From positions 1-21,346 of the forward strand of contig JASBUE010000100.1 of the NCBI GenBank assembly GCA_030148045.1: a DNA stretch of 21,346 nt, in the 5' to 3' direction. The stretch comes from Candidatus Tenderia sp. (GTDB taxonomy: Bacteria; Pseudomonadota; Gammaproteobacteria; Tenderiales; Tenderiaceae). Below the pieces are notes generated by a model. That model was not told the origin of the DNA. It worked only from the letters and a program-made list of their open reading frames with translations, and did no database searches. Made by a program: the position numbers and the translations under genes. This document shows positions 7,924 through 15,997 of this stretch, in pieces. Every line of letters starts with the position of its first letter. Within the stretch, counting starts at the first letter, position 1.

Positions 7924-9408
7924 ATGACACGTGAAGAATTCGACGCCCTCGCCACCGAGGGCTATAACCGCATCCCGGTGATGCGCGAGGTGCTGGCCGA
8001 TCTGGATACGCCGCTGAGCACCTACCTTAAGCTGGCCGACGGGCCGTACTCCTATCTGTTCGAATCCGTCGAGGGCGGCGAGAAATGGGGCCGTTATTCC
8101 ATTATCGGCCTGCCTTGCCGCACCGTCCTGCGCGTGCGCGGCCATGAGATGACGGTCGAGCACAGGGGCAATGAATTGGGCACGACCAGCGTCACGGATC
8201 CGTTGGCCGCCCTCGAGGCCTTCCGTGAGCAGTTCAAGGTGCCGGAGGTGGCGGGGTTGCCGCGCTTTACCGGCGGCTTGGTGGGCTATTTCGGCTATGA
8301 CACGGTGCGCTACATCGAGCCGCGCCTGGCGCGCAAACGCAATCCCGATCCGCTCAAGGTGCCGGATATCCTGTTGCTGGTCTCCGATGAAGTGGTGGTG
8401 TTCGATAACCTGCGCGGCCGCCTGTTGGTGGTGGTGCATGTGGACCCCTCGGTCAGGGGGGCCTACAAGCAGGCCCAACAACGGCTCGACGATCTGGTGG
8501 GGCAGCTGCGCCGCCAGGCGCTGCCTTTGCAGCAGAAAAAGCGCGGCCGCAAGGTCAAGGAGAGCGATTTCCGCTCCGGCTTCAAGCAGGACAAGTTCGA
8601 GGCGGCGGTGGAAAAGATCAAGGACTATATCGTCGCAGGCGACTGCATGCAGGTGGTGTTGTCACAGCGCCTCTCCATCCCCTACAAGAGCGAGCCGCTG
8701 GATCTATATCGTGCCCTGCGCAGCCTCAATCCCTCGCCCTATATGTTCTATCTCAACCTGGAAGGGTTTCACGTAGCCGGCTCCTCGCCCGAGATTCTGG
8801 CGCGACTGGAAGACGGCGAAGTGACCGTGCGTCCCATCGCCGGCACCCGGCCGCGCGGCAAGACGGCGGAAGAGGACCGGGCGCTGGAGGCGGAGCTGCT
8901 CGCCGACCCGAAGGAACTGGCCGAGCACCTGATGCTGATCGACCTGGGCCGCAACGACGCCGGCCGCGTCTGCGAAACCGGCTCGGTCAGGGTCACCGAC
9001 AAGATGGTGGTCGAGCGCTATTCCCATGTCATGCACATCGTCTCCAACGTCACCGGCAGACTGAAGCCCGGTTTCAACGCCATCGACGTATTGCGCGCCA
9101 CCTTCCCCGCCGGCACGCTTTCCGGTGCACCCAAGATCCGCGCCATGGAGATCATCGACGAGTTGGAGCCGGTCAAGCGCGGCATATACGGCGGCGCGGT
9201 CGGTTATATCGGCTGGAACGGCAACATGGACACTGCCATCGCCATCCGCACCGCCGTGATCAAAGACGGCAAACTGCATATCCAGGCCGGTGCCGGCGTG
9301 GTGGCCGACTCGGTGCCGAAAAACGAGTGGGACGAAACCATGAACAAGGGGCGCGCCATTTTTCGCGCCGTGGCCATGGCCGAGGCCGGTTTGGACTGCG
9401 CGGGCTAG
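7924..9408 (+). CDS. trpE: Anthranilate synthase component I
   Basis: A 494-residue chorismate-binding enzyme that, with TrpG, makes anthranilate from chorismate and glutamine in tryptophan synthesis. The N-terminal domain holds the feedback-inhibitor site motif PYSYLFESVEGGEKWGRYS (LFES at about 45-48), so tryptophan inhibition is expected. The C-terminal catalytic half has DCMQVVLSQR, SPEILARLEDGEVTVRPIAG, DLGRNDAGRV, TFPAGTLSGAPKIRAMEIID and IQAGAGVVADS. I prefer the ATG at 7924 to the one 6 bases upstream because of spacing to AAAGGT. No Trp-rich leader peptide was found in the 111 bases before it. It stops at TAG 9406-9408, with trpG starting 9 bases later. Confidence 0.97.
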   Translation: MTREEFDALATEGYNRIPVMREVLADLDTPLSTYLKLADGPYSYLFESVEGGEKWGRYSIIGLPCRTVLRVRGHEMTVEHRGNELGTTSVTDPLAALEAFREQFKVPEVAGLPRFTGGLVGYFGYDTVRYIEPRLARKRNPDPLKVPDILLLVSDEVVVFDNLRGRLLVVVHVDPSVRGAYKQAQQRLDDLVGQLRRQALPLQQKKRGRKVKESDFRSGFKQDKFEAAVEKIKDYIVAGDCMQVVLSQRLSIPYKSEPLDLYRALRSLNPSPYMFYLNLEGFHVAGSSPEILARLEDGEVTVRPIAGTRPRGKTAEEDRALEAELLADPKELAEHLMLIDLGRNDAGRVCETGSVRVTDKMVVERYSHVMHIVSNVTGRLKPGFNAIDVLRATFPAGTLSGAPKIRAMEIIDELEPVKRGIYGGAVGYIGWNGNMDTAIAIRTAVIKDGKLHIQAGAGVVADSVPKNEWDETMNKGRAIFRAVAMAEAGLDCAG

Positions 9409-9417
9409 GAGAAATTT

Positions 9418-10011
9418 ATGTTGCTGATGATCGATAATTACGACTCCTTCACCTACAACCTGGTGCAATACTTCGGCGAGCTGGGCGCCGATGTGCGCGT
9501 CTTTCGCAACGACCAGATCGGCGTCGAGGAGATCGAGGCGCTGGCGCCGCAACACATCGTTATCTCCCCCGGTCCCTGTACGCCCAACGAGGCCGGTGTC
9601 TCCATCGCCACGATTCAGCACTTTGCCGGCAAGGTGCCCATTCTCGGCGTCTGCCTCGGTCACCAGAGCATCGGCCAGGCCTACGGCGGCAGGATTATCC
9701 ATGCCAGACAGATCATGCATGGCAAGACCTCCATGGTGCGGCACAGGGATGTGGGGGTTTTCAAAGGGCTGCCGAATCCTTTCGAGGCCACCCGCTATCA
9801 CTCCCTGGTGATCGAGCGGGAGACGTTGCCCGAGTGTCTGGAAATCACCGCCTGGACCGAAACCGTCGAGGGTGAAATGGATGAGATCATTGGCGTGCGC
9901 CACAAGGCGCTGGCCGTGGAAGGTGTGCAGTTCCACCCCGAATCGATCCTCACGCGGCATGGCCATGATATGTTGAAAAACTTCCTCGAACAGAACAAAC
10001 AAGAGGGCTGA
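9418..10011 (+). CDS. trpG: Anthranilate synthase component II (glutamine amidotransferase)
   Basis: A 197-residue class I glutamine amidotransferase that releases ammonia from glutamine for TrpE. It opens MLLMIDNYDSFTYNLVQYFG. The catalytic triad is visible as Cys79 in GVCLGHQ, and His173 and Glu175 in QFHPES; the oxyanion motif is SPGPCTPNEAG. Length is normal for a stand-alone TrpG, which in many bacteria also serves as PabA for folate synthesis. AGGAGA provides the ribosome site after the trpE stop, and trpD starts 4 bases after its own stop, so the genes are tightly coupled. Confidence 0.97.
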   Translation: MLLMIDNYDSFTYNLVQYFGELGADVRVFRNDQIGVEEIEALAPQHIVISPGPCTPNEAGVSIATIQHFAGKVPILGVCLGHQSIGQAYGGRIIHARQIMHGKTSMVRHRDVGVFKGLPNPFEATRYHSLVIERETLPECLEITAWTETVEGEMDEIIGVRHKALAVEGVQFHPESILTRHGHDMLKNFLEQNKQEG

Positions 10012-10015
10012 GTCT

Positions 10016-11038
10016 ATGGATATGCAAGCTGCGATTCGTGCCGTCACGGAACACCGTGATCTCAGTACCGAGCAGATGATTGATGTCATGCGACTGATCA
10101 TGACCTGCGCGGCGACCCCGGCCCAGATCGGCGGTTTTCTCATCGGTCTGCGCATGAAGGGCGAGACCGTGGACGAGATCGCCGCCGCCGCCCGGGTGAT
10201 GCGCGAACTGGCCACGCCGGTGCAGGTGCACGCCGAGCATCTGGTGGACACCTGCGGCACCGGCGGCGACGCCTCCCGTACCTTCAACATCTCCACCGCC
10301 GGCGCCTTCGTGGTGGCGGCCGCCGGTGGCAGGGTGGCCAAGCACGGCAATCGTTCCGTCACCAGCAAGTCGGGCAGTGCCGATGTGCTGGAGGCGGCCG
10401 GGGTCAACCTGGATTTGACGCTGGCACAGGTGGCTCAGTGCGTAGAGCAGGTCGGGATCGGTTTTATGTTCGCCCCCAAACACCACGGCGCCATGAAACA
10501 CGCCATCGGCCCGCGCCGGGAGATGGGTGTACGCACCATCTTCAATGTCCTCGGCCCGCTGACCAATCCCGCCGGTGCGCCCAACCAGGTGCTGGGCGTG
10601 TTCAGTGAGCAGTTGCTGGAACCGGTGGCCGAGGTGCTGGGGCGTCTCGGCAGCCGCCACGTGCTGGTGGTGCGTTCCGATGACGGCATGGACGAGATCA
10701 GCATCGGCGCTCCCACCCAGGTGGCGGAACTGAAAGGCGGCAAGGTCAGTCGTTACAGCATCATGCCGGAGCAGTTCGGCATGAGCCGCGCCGCTATCCA
10801 GGCGCTGGCGGTGGACGGCGCCGAGGCCAGCCTGGCCACGATCAAACGGGTCTTCGATAACGAGCCGGGACCGGCCCACGATATCGTCGCCCTGAACGCC
10901 GGTGCCGCCATTTACGCCGCCGGTCTGGCGGACACACTCGAAGAGGGTGTCAGCCGTGCCCAGCAGGTGATGGCCAGCGGCGCCGCCCGGGTCAAGCTGC
11001 AAGAGCTGGTCAGGCTGAGCCAGCGACTGGCGGGGTAG
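10016..11038 (+). CDS. trpD: Anthranilate phosphoribosyltransferase
   Basis: A 340-residue enzyme that joins anthranilate to PRPP. It shows the PRPP-binding loop VDTCGTGGDASRTFNIST (GTGGD at 81-85), KHGNRSVTSKSGSADVLEAAG (109-129), the helix containing HHGAMKHAIGPRREMGVRTI, LGPLTNPA, and the acidic metal motif RSDDGMDEIS. Another ATG sits 6 bases downstream (10022); GAGGGCTGAGT upstream suits the first. The gene follows trpG by 4 bases and trpC begins 5 bases after its TAG stop, so it is part of the trpEGDC cluster. Confidence 0.97.
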   Translation: MDMQAAIRAVTEHRDLSTEQMIDVMRLIMTCAATPAQIGGFLIGLRMKGETVDEIAAAARVMRELATPVQVHAEHLVDTCGTGGDASRTFNISTAGAFVVAAAGGRVAKHGNRSVTSKSGSADVLEAAGVNLDLTLAQVAQCVEQVGIGFMFAPKHHGAMKHAIGPRREMGVRTIFNVLGPLTNPAGAPNQVLGVFSEQLLEPVAEVLGRLGSRHVLVVRSDDGMDEISIGAPTQVAELKGGKVSRYSIMPEQFGMSRAAIQALAVDGAEASLATIKRVFDNEPGPAHDIVALNAGAAIYAAGLADTLEEGVSRAQQVMASGAARVKLQELVRLSQRLAG

Positions 11039-11043
11039 TCATC

Positions 11044-11838
11044 ATGGATCAGCCGGATATCCTGCAAAAGATCCTGCGCCGCAAGGTCGAAGAGGTGATC
11101 GCCCGCAGCGCCGAGCTGAGCATGGCCGAGCTGCGGCGGCGGGTGGAGGCTGTGGCGCCGGCGCGCGGATTCGTGCGCGCCATCGATGAGAAGATCGGCC
11201 AGGGCAGGGCCGCCGTCATCGCCGAGGTGAAAAAGGCCTCTCCAAGCAAGGGGGTGCTACGCGCGGATTTCCGGCCGGCCGAGATCGCCCAGTCCTATGA
11301 GCGCGGCGGGGCCGCCTGCCTCTCGATGCTCACCGATGCCGATTTTTTCCAGGGCTCGGAGGAATACCTTATGCAGGCGCGGGCGGCCTGCCGCCTGCCG
11401 GTGCTGCGCAAGGATTTTATTATCGATCCCTACCAGGTCTACGAGGCGCGCGTCATCGGTGCCGATTGCATCCTGCTGATCGTGGCGGCGCTGGGGGATG
11501 CCATGCTGCTGGAGCTGAGCCAGCTGGCCGGTCACCTCGGCATGGATGTGCTGGTGGAGGTCCATGACGCCCGCGAGCTGGAGCGTGCGCTCATGCTGCC
11601 GCAGAAACTGATCGGCATCAACAACCGCGACCTGCGCAGCTTTGACATCTCGCTGCAGACCACCCTGGGGCTGCTGGCCCAGGTTCCCGATGACCGGGTC
11701 GTGGTCACCGAGAGCGGTATTCATACGGCCGGGGATGTCAGTCTGATGCGCGAGCATGGTGTCAACGCCTTCCTGGTGGGCGAAGCGTTTATGCGGGCGG
11801 TTGATCCCGGTGCGGCGCTGAGCGAACTGTTTTCCTGA
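11044..11838 (+). CDS. trpC: Indole-3-glycerol-phosphate synthase
   Basis: A 264-residue TIM-barrel enzyme that closes the indole ring from carboxyphenylamino-deoxyribulose phosphate. Visible motifs are AEVKKASPSKG (catalytic Lys63), LTDADFFQGS, VLRKDFIIDPYQVYEAR (Lys123), GADCILLIVAAL, LVEVHDARELERAL (Glu172), IGINNRDLRSF and VVTESGI with GEAFMRA at the phosphate site. It is a single-function enzyme without a fused TrpF. It is the last gene of the cluster; trpF, trpB and trpA are not in this window. No strong terminator follows; the next recognisable structure is the REP-like palindrome at 11917-11977. Confidence 0.97.
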   Translation: MDQPDILQKILRRKVEEVIARSAELSMAELRRRVEAVAPARGFVRAIDEKIGQGRAAVIAEVKKASPSKGVLRADFRPAEIAQSYERGGAACLSMLTDADFFQGSEEYLMQARAACRLPVLRKDFIIDPYQVYEARVIGADCILLIVAALGDAMLLELSQLAGHLGMDVLVEVHDARELERALMLPQKLIGINNRDLRSFDISLQTTLGLLAQVPDDRVVVTESGIHTAGDVSLMREHGVNAFLVGEAFMRAVDPGAALSELFS

Positions 11839-11916
11839 TTTTGCGCTGTTTTCGCCACGCCTTTTGCTAAAGCCCTGCGGTACCACGCCGATATTTTCAA
11901 AACACGATTATCGCCT

Positions 11917-11977
11917 TAGCCCGCATTCCTCACCGGGTTTCGTAGCGAGGTGATTCAAGAGTGAGAGATGCGGGCTA
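11917..11977. repeat. REP-like palindromic repeat, copy A
   Basis: Imperfect inverted repeat between trpC and the first outer-membrane gene. The left arm TAGCCCGCATTCCTCAC (11917-11933) pairs with GTGAGAGATGCGGGCTA (11961-11977), 15 of 17 positions complementary, with a 27-base loop. Inside, TCACC and GGTGA can pair as an alternative. The right arm recurs at 18973-18989 with 15 of 17 identities, so this is a dispersed repeat and not a gene-specific terminator. No T-run follows. Confidence 0.7.
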
Positions 11978-12008
11978 CTTATCCACCTAATATAAAGGGA
12001 CACGATTC

Positions 12009-13268
12009 ATGCGCAAACAGATGATGCTGAAGGGTCTGCTGCCGACAATGGTGCTGTTTTCCACCCAGGTGGCGGCGCTGCCGTTTCAGTCGATTGATCC
12101 CCGCAGTCTGGGCATGGGCGGCACCGGGGTGGCCTCGGGCAGCAGCGCCAACGCCGGCTTCATGAACCCGGCCCTGCTCTCGGCGGCACACGAGGATGAG
12201 GACTTCAGCCTCGAACTGCCCATCATCGGAGCGCGTTTCAATGATCCGGATGATCTCATCGACGCGGTGGATGCCTACCAGGACAACAACCTCGAAGCCA
12301 ACCTGGATACGGCGATCGATAACTTCAATGCAGCGCCCGACGATGCGAACGCCGCGGTGGTTGCTAACGCCGCCGATGCGATTCTGGCCCAGTTGCGGAA
12401 GTTCACCAACAAGCCGGTGCAGGGTGAGCTCGTCGGCGGCATGGTGATCGGTGTCCCCAGCAAGAAGATCGGCGCCTCCCTGACCTTGAACGGCTATGCG
12501 GTCGGCGGCGGCCGGTTCGATCTGACCGATGCTGACCTGGCCCTGGTGGAGGGCATCTTGACCGATGCCAGGAACGGTACCGCGGACCTGGCCAGTAACC
12601 CCGACGTCCAGGGGCAGGCCGTCGGCAACGATGTGGTGGACAAACTGAGCTCCGGCCTCGATGCCCGCGGCGCCTTGATCACCGAGGTGGGACTTTCCCT
12701 GGCGCGTGAGTTCAATATCGGTGGCCATGCCGTCGCGATCGGTGTCACGCCCAAGCTGGTGAAGGTGAAAACCTTCGACTATTTTCTGGATACCAACACC
12801 GCGGAGCTCGACATCGACACCGGCACCCGGGAATACGACGACTTCAATCTCGACATCGGCATGGCCAAAGATTTCAACAATGGCTGGAAGCTCGGCGTCG
12901 TGGCCAAGAACCTCATCGCCAACGACTACGAGACCGTGCTCGGCAATGTGATCAAGGTGGAGCCGCAGCTGCGTGCCGGCGTGGCCAGGAGCAACGAGTG
13001 GTTGACCCTGGCGGCCGATGTGGACCTGGTGGAAAACGAGCCGGCCGGTTTCGATTCCAAGACCCAGTATGTGGGCCTGGGCGCCGAGCTGGACCTGTTT
13101 GACTGGATGCAATTCCGGGCCGGTTATCGCTACAACCTGAGCGATTCGGATACCAGCATCCCGACCCTCGGCTTCGGCTTTTCGCCCTTCGGTGTGCACA
13201 TGGATGTCGCCATCGCGGGCAACGGCGATGAAATGGCCGCCTCCTTCCAGTTGGGGTTTCGATTCTAA
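12009..13268 (+). CDS. Outer-membrane beta-barrel protein of the TraF_2 (PF13729-like) family, paralogue 1
   Basis: A 419-residue exported protein. An N-terminal signal segment (MLKGLLPTMVLFSTQVAALP, cleavage near residue 23) is followed by the family signature DPRSLGMGGTGVASG (about 31-45) and a NPALLSAA motif. The rest is rich in alternating beta-strand patterns and ends in FQLGFRF, with a terminal Phe typical of BAM-inserted barrels. Databases often label such proteins conjugal transfer TraF, but the pattern resembles FadL/PorV-like barrels and there are no conjugation genes nearby. AAGGGAC provides the ribosome site. A closely related paralogue follows after a terminator. Substrate or role unknown. 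Confidence 0.8.
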   Translation: MRKQMMLKGLLPTMVLFSTQVAALPFQSIDPRSLGMGGTGVASGSSANAGFMNPALLSAAHEDEDFSLELPIIGARFNDPDDLIDAVDAYQDNNLEANLDTAIDNFNAAPDDANAAVVANAADAILAQLRKFTNKPVQGELVGGMVIGVPSKKIGASLTLNGYAVGGGRFDLTDADLALVEGILTDARNGTADLASNPDVQGQAVGNDVVDKLSSGLDARGALITEVGLSLAREFNIGGHAVAIGVTPKLVKVKTFDYFLDTNTAELDIDTGTREYDDFNLDIGMAKDFNNGWKLGVVAKNLIANDYETVLGNVIKVEPQLRAGVARSNEWLTLAADVDLVENEPAGFDSKTQYVGLGAELDLFDWMQFRAGYRYNLSDSDTSIPTLGFGFSPFGVHMDVAIAGNGDEMAASFQLGFRF

Positions 13269-13299
13269 CAAGCCGTCCGCTCCCGCCTGGTCGTGCATC

Positions 13300-13323
13300 A
13301 GCCCCGCCGTTAGGCGGGGTTTC
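13300..13323 (+). terminator. Intrinsic terminator between the two outer-membrane genes
   Basis: Stem CCCCGCC (13302-13308) and GGCGGGG (13313-13319) with loop GTTA, followed by TTTCGCTTT. It ends transcription of the first paralogue, so the second probably has its own promoter. Confidence 0.88.
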
Positions 13324-13430
13324 GCTTTACGGGCGGATTGATGCCGGGATTTGGGTTAAACTCCTGGTTTGAATCATCAATCGACCCAGGATTACAAAGG
13401 TTGTCTCCCAACGAAGGAAGGAAGTCGGGC

Positions 13431-14663
13431 ATGGCGCGAAGAATCCCATTATTGGGCGCACTATTGGTGCCTGGAATGGTCTTGTTTTCAACGCAGTTGC
13501 AGGCGCTGCCATTCAGCATGATGGACAGTTACTCATTCTCCATGGGCGGGACCGGCGTCGCCTCCGGCACCCGCGGTAATGCGATTTTTTATAATCCCGC
13601 GCTGTTGGCGGCGGCTGAAATGCCGGACGACTACAGCCTGCATGTGCCCGTGCTCGGCGCCCGTTTCTATGACCGGGAAAAGGTGCTCGATGAGCTGGAC
13701 AAGTACCAGTACCTGGGGCTGGAGGCTGGCTTCGACGAGGCATTGGGCCGGTACACGGGCGGAGACTTTGGCGCCTTGCAGGAGGTGGCCAATTCCACCT
13801 TCGCCCTGCGCCAGCAGCTGCGCACCCTGGACGGTAAGCCCATGCAGCGCGAGTTCTTCGGCGCCATGGTGGTGGGAATCCCCCATGACAGCGTTGGGAT
13901 ATCGCTGATGGTGAACGCCCGGGTGGTGGGCGGCGCCGAGGTGGCGGTGAGCCAGAATGATCTGGATGTACTGCAGCGCATATTGAATGAGGCGGATGAC
14001 AGCACCTTATCGCAGGGCGAGACGTTTCGCTCCAGTGATCTCAGCTCGCGCCTGCTGGGGCGCGGCCTGGCCATCACCGAGGTCGGTCTGGCGCTGGCGC
14101 GCGAGATTGAGGTCTTCGGTCACGGCATCGCCTTCGGCGTGACCCCCAAGTACCGCCAAGTGACCAGTTTCGATTACGCCACGGAGCTGAACAGCGCCGA
14201 TTTCGAGACCGATCTGGGGCAGAAGGATCACACCGCTTTCGACGTCGACATCGGTGCCGCCAAACACTACGGCAACGGCTGGAGTACCGGGGTGTCGATC
14301 AAGAACCTGGTCGGCCAGGAGTACCAGACCGTGCGAGGCAACATCATCGAGATCAAGCCCCAGGCGCGGCTGGCGGCCGCCCACAGCACCCAATATACCC
14401 GGGTGTCGCTGGATCTGGATTTGAACGAGAGCCCCTCCACCGGCTTCGATTCAAAGACCCAGTATATCGCCATGGGGGCCGAGCTGGATGTCTTCGCGAT
14501 GTCCCAGGTGCGCATCGGTTACCGCCATAATATGAGCGATACCGATACCAGTATCGCCACCTTCGGTGTGGGGTTCACCTTCTACGGGGTGCAGCTGGAC
14601 CTGGCCGCCGGGGCCAATGAGGACGAGGTCGGCTATTCAGCCCAGATGGGATTCGAGTTCTAA
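13431..14663 (+). CDS. Outer-membrane beta-barrel protein of the TraF_2 (PF13729-like) family, paralogue 2
   Basis: A 410-residue relative of the gene just upstream. The signal segment (LLGALLVPGMVLFSTQLQAL) contains the same MVLFSTQ stretch as its neighbour and is followed by SMGGTGVASGTRGNAIFYNP. Shared blocks along the length include GLAITEVGLALARE, FGVTPKY, DIGAAKHYGNGW, GFDSKTQY and GYRHNMSDTDTSIATFGVGF, with a C-terminal MGFEF. The start is set by GAAGGAAGGAAG (13413-13424) before ATG 13431; the frame is open further upstream but without a ribosome site. The two are tandem duplicates that have diverged strongly in the region after about residue 60. It is convergent with crp, 23 bases away, with no obvious terminator between them. 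Confidence 0.8.
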   Translation: MARRIPLLGALLVPGMVLFSTQLQALPFSMMDSYSFSMGGTGVASGTRGNAIFYNPALLAAAEMPDDYSLHVPVLGARFYDREKVLDELDKYQYLGLEAGFDEALGRYTGGDFGALQEVANSTFALRQQLRTLDGKPMQREFFGAMVVGIPHDSVGISLMVNARVVGGAEVAVSQNDLDVLQRILNEADDSTLSQGETFRSSDLSSRLLGRGLAITEVGLALAREIEVFGHGIAFGVTPKYRQVTSFDYATELNSADFETDLGQKDHTAFDVDIGAAKHYGNGWSTGVSIKNLVGQEYQTVRGNIIEIKPQARLAAAHSTQYTRVSLDLDLNESPSTGFDSKTQYIAMGAELDVFAMSQVRIGYRHNMSDTDTSIATFGVGFTFYGVQLDLAAGANEDEVGYSAQMGFEF

Positions 14664-14686
14664 CAGGCCCTAGCAAGGAGTACTAG

Positions 14687-15328
14687 TCAACGCGTGCCAA
14701 ACACCACAATGGTCTTGCCCTTGGCCGAGATCAGGTTCTGCTGCTCCAGGTTCTTCAGCACCCTTCCTACCATTTCGCGCGAACAGCCGACGATGCGCCC
14801 CAGCTCCTGGCGGGTGATCTTGATCTGCATGCCGTCCGGGTGGGTCATGGCGTCGGGTTGTTTGGTCAGGTCGAGCAGGGTGCGGGCGACGCGGCCGCTG
14901 ACATCCATGAAGGCCAGGCGGGTGGCCATGCCGGAGGTGCGGCGCAGGCGCAGGGCCATCTGCGAGGCCAGCTGAAACAGCACGTCGGTATTGTCCTTGG
15001 CCATGTCCCGGAACCGGTCATAGCTGATTTCCGCCACCTCGCATTCGCCGCGGGCGCGCACCCAGGCGCTGCGCTGCGGGGCCTCGTTGAACAGGCCCAT
15101 CTCGCCGAAAAAGTCGCCGGCGTTGAGATAGGCCAGCACCATCTCGTTGCCCGCGTCGTCTTCGGCCACCACGCTGACCGAGCCCTCGGTGATGTAATAG
15201 AGTGAGTCGGGGGTGTCGCCGCCGTGGATGATGACGCTCTTGTTGGGATAGCGGCGGCGGTGGCAATGCGACAGAAAGCGTTCGATGGCCGGATTGGCCC
15301 TGGGAATCGGTTTCTTGACTAGGCTCAT
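14687..15328 (-). CDS. crp: cAMP receptor protein (CRP/Vfr)
   Basis: A 213-residue regulator very close to E. coli CRP throughout. It starts MSLVKKPIPR, then FLSHCHRRRYPNKS. The cyclic-nucleotide pocket GDFFGEMGLFNEAPQRSAWV has Glu76, Arg86 and Ser87. TSGMATRL lies on the C-helix with Thr131/Ser132, where E. coli has Thr127/Ser128. The helix-turn-helix ITRQELGRIVGCSREMVGRV keeps Arg184, Glu185 and Arg189, the residues that read TGTGA half sites, so binding-site preference should match E. coli. The frame is open upstream to 15958, but ATG 15328 with AAAGAGAT before it matches the family start. It is divergent from the osmC-family gene, an arrangement also seen for crp and yhfA in E. coli. Confidence 0.96.
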   Translation of the reverse strand: MSLVKKPIPRANPAIERFLSHCHRRRYPNKSVIIHGGDTPDSLYYITEGSVSVVAEDDAGNEMVLAYLNAGDFFGEMGLFNEAPQRSAWVRARGECEVAEISYDRFRDMAKDNTDVLFQLASQMALRLRRTSGMATRLAFMDVSGRVARTLLDLTKQPDAMTHPDGMQIKITRQELGRIVGCSREMVGRVLKNLEQQNLISAKGKTIVVFGTR

Positions 15329-15420
15329 AGCGATCTCTTTGGTTGCGGGTCCATGAATAGCTATCGGCAAACCGGGGCGGGAGTTTGAGTTATCATGTCC
15401 CCCGCTTATTAAGGAGTTCG

Positions 15421-15529
15421 TAAGTTGCCTGACATTCCCATGTGGGACCGTCGGCCGCATGGACGCGGCCGTCGAGCGTACAGGGATGTATTCACAGCGT
15501 GTCCCACATGGGAATGTCAGGCAACTTAT
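15421..15529. mobile_element. MITE-like palindromic element between crp and the osmC-family gene
   Basis: Perfect 28-bp inverted repeats: 15421-15448 (begins TAAGTTGCCTGACATTCC) and 15501-15528, the exact reverse complement. They are separated by 52 bases. The spacer holds a second hairpin, CGGCCGC (15452-15458) with GCGGCCG (15465-15471) around ATGGAC. The pentamer GTTCG occurs directly before the element (15416-15420) and again at 15530-15534, which would be a 5-bp target duplication if the element runs to 15529. No transposase is encoded. Perfect arms suggest recent arrival or ongoing function. Confidence 0.7.
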
Positions 15530-15565
15530 GTTCGGATTAGTAAATATAGAATATGGGAGTAAAGA

Positions 15566-15997
15566 ATGAAGGCGCGCATCAAATGGGTCGAAAACGCCAT
15601 GTTCGTAGCCGAGTCCGGCAGCGGCCATGCCGTGGTCATAGACGGACCGCCGGGCGGCGGCGGGCGCAACCTGGGCGTGCGGCCGATGGAGATGCTGCTC
15701 ATGGGCACGGGCGCCTGCAGCGCCTACGACGTCTTGTTGATCCTGCGCAAGGGCCGCCATGCGGTGACGGACTGCATCTGCGAGGTCAGTGCCGAGCGCG
15801 CCGACGCCGTGCCCGCCGTGTTTACCAGGATCCACCTCCATTTCATCATCACCGGCCGTGGCCTGAAACGGAGCGCGGTGGAGCGGGCGGTGGAGCTGTC
15901 GGCGGAGAAGTATTGCTCCGCCTCCATCATGCTGGGCAAGACGGTGGAAATCAGCCATGATTTCGAGATTGTCGACGCAGAAGGGGAAGCCGAATGA
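15566..15997 (+). CDS. OsmC-family protein (YhfA-like)
   Basis: A 143-residue member of the OsmC/Ohr superfamily, thiol-dependent peroxidases or related stress proteins. The two conserved cysteines are present: Cys51 in GTGACSAYD and Cys117 in EKYCSASIML. The N-terminal strand MKARIKWVENAMFVAESGSG and the RPMEMLLMGTGA helix are family-typical. The crp-divergent position matches E. coli yhfA, whose role is not well defined, so I do not assign Ohr or OsmC activity. GGGAG lies 6-7 bases before the ATG. The next gene overlaps its stop by 4 bases (ATGA), so the two are translated together. Its promoter must lie within or to the right of the palindromic element; TATAGAAT near 15545 is a possible -10. 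Confidence 0.9.
   Translation: MKARIKWVENAMFVAESGSGHAVVIDGPPGGGGRNLGVRPMEMLLMGTGACSAYDVLLILRKGRHAVTDCICEVSAERADAVPAVFTRIHLHFIITGRGLKRSAVERAVELSAEKYCSASIMLGKTVEISHDFEIVDAEGEAE

Noticed and set aside
7866..7934. A 22-codon frame before trpE as a possible leader peptide
   Set aside because: It contains no Trp codon, has no ribosome site, and no paired attenuator hairpins or T-run were seen.
8704..10407. A 567-codon minus-strand open frame opposite trpE/trpG/trpD
   Set aside because: It lies antisense to three clearly conserved trp genes and has the low-complexity His/Gly/Asp look of a high-GC shadow frame.
12009..14663. Conjugation gene cluster suggested by the TraF family name
   Set aside because: No other transfer, pilus or relaxase genes are present, and the proteins look like outer-membrane barrels.
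15421..15529. CRISPR repeats or a tRNA-like structure at the palindrome
   Set aside because: There are only two arms and they are inverted, not direct; no cloverleaf or repeated spacers.
15329..15958. Possible N-terminal extension of CRP to over 400 residues
   Set aside because: The extension crosses the palindromic element and runs antisense to the osmC-family gene; CRP starts normally at 15328 with a ribosome site.
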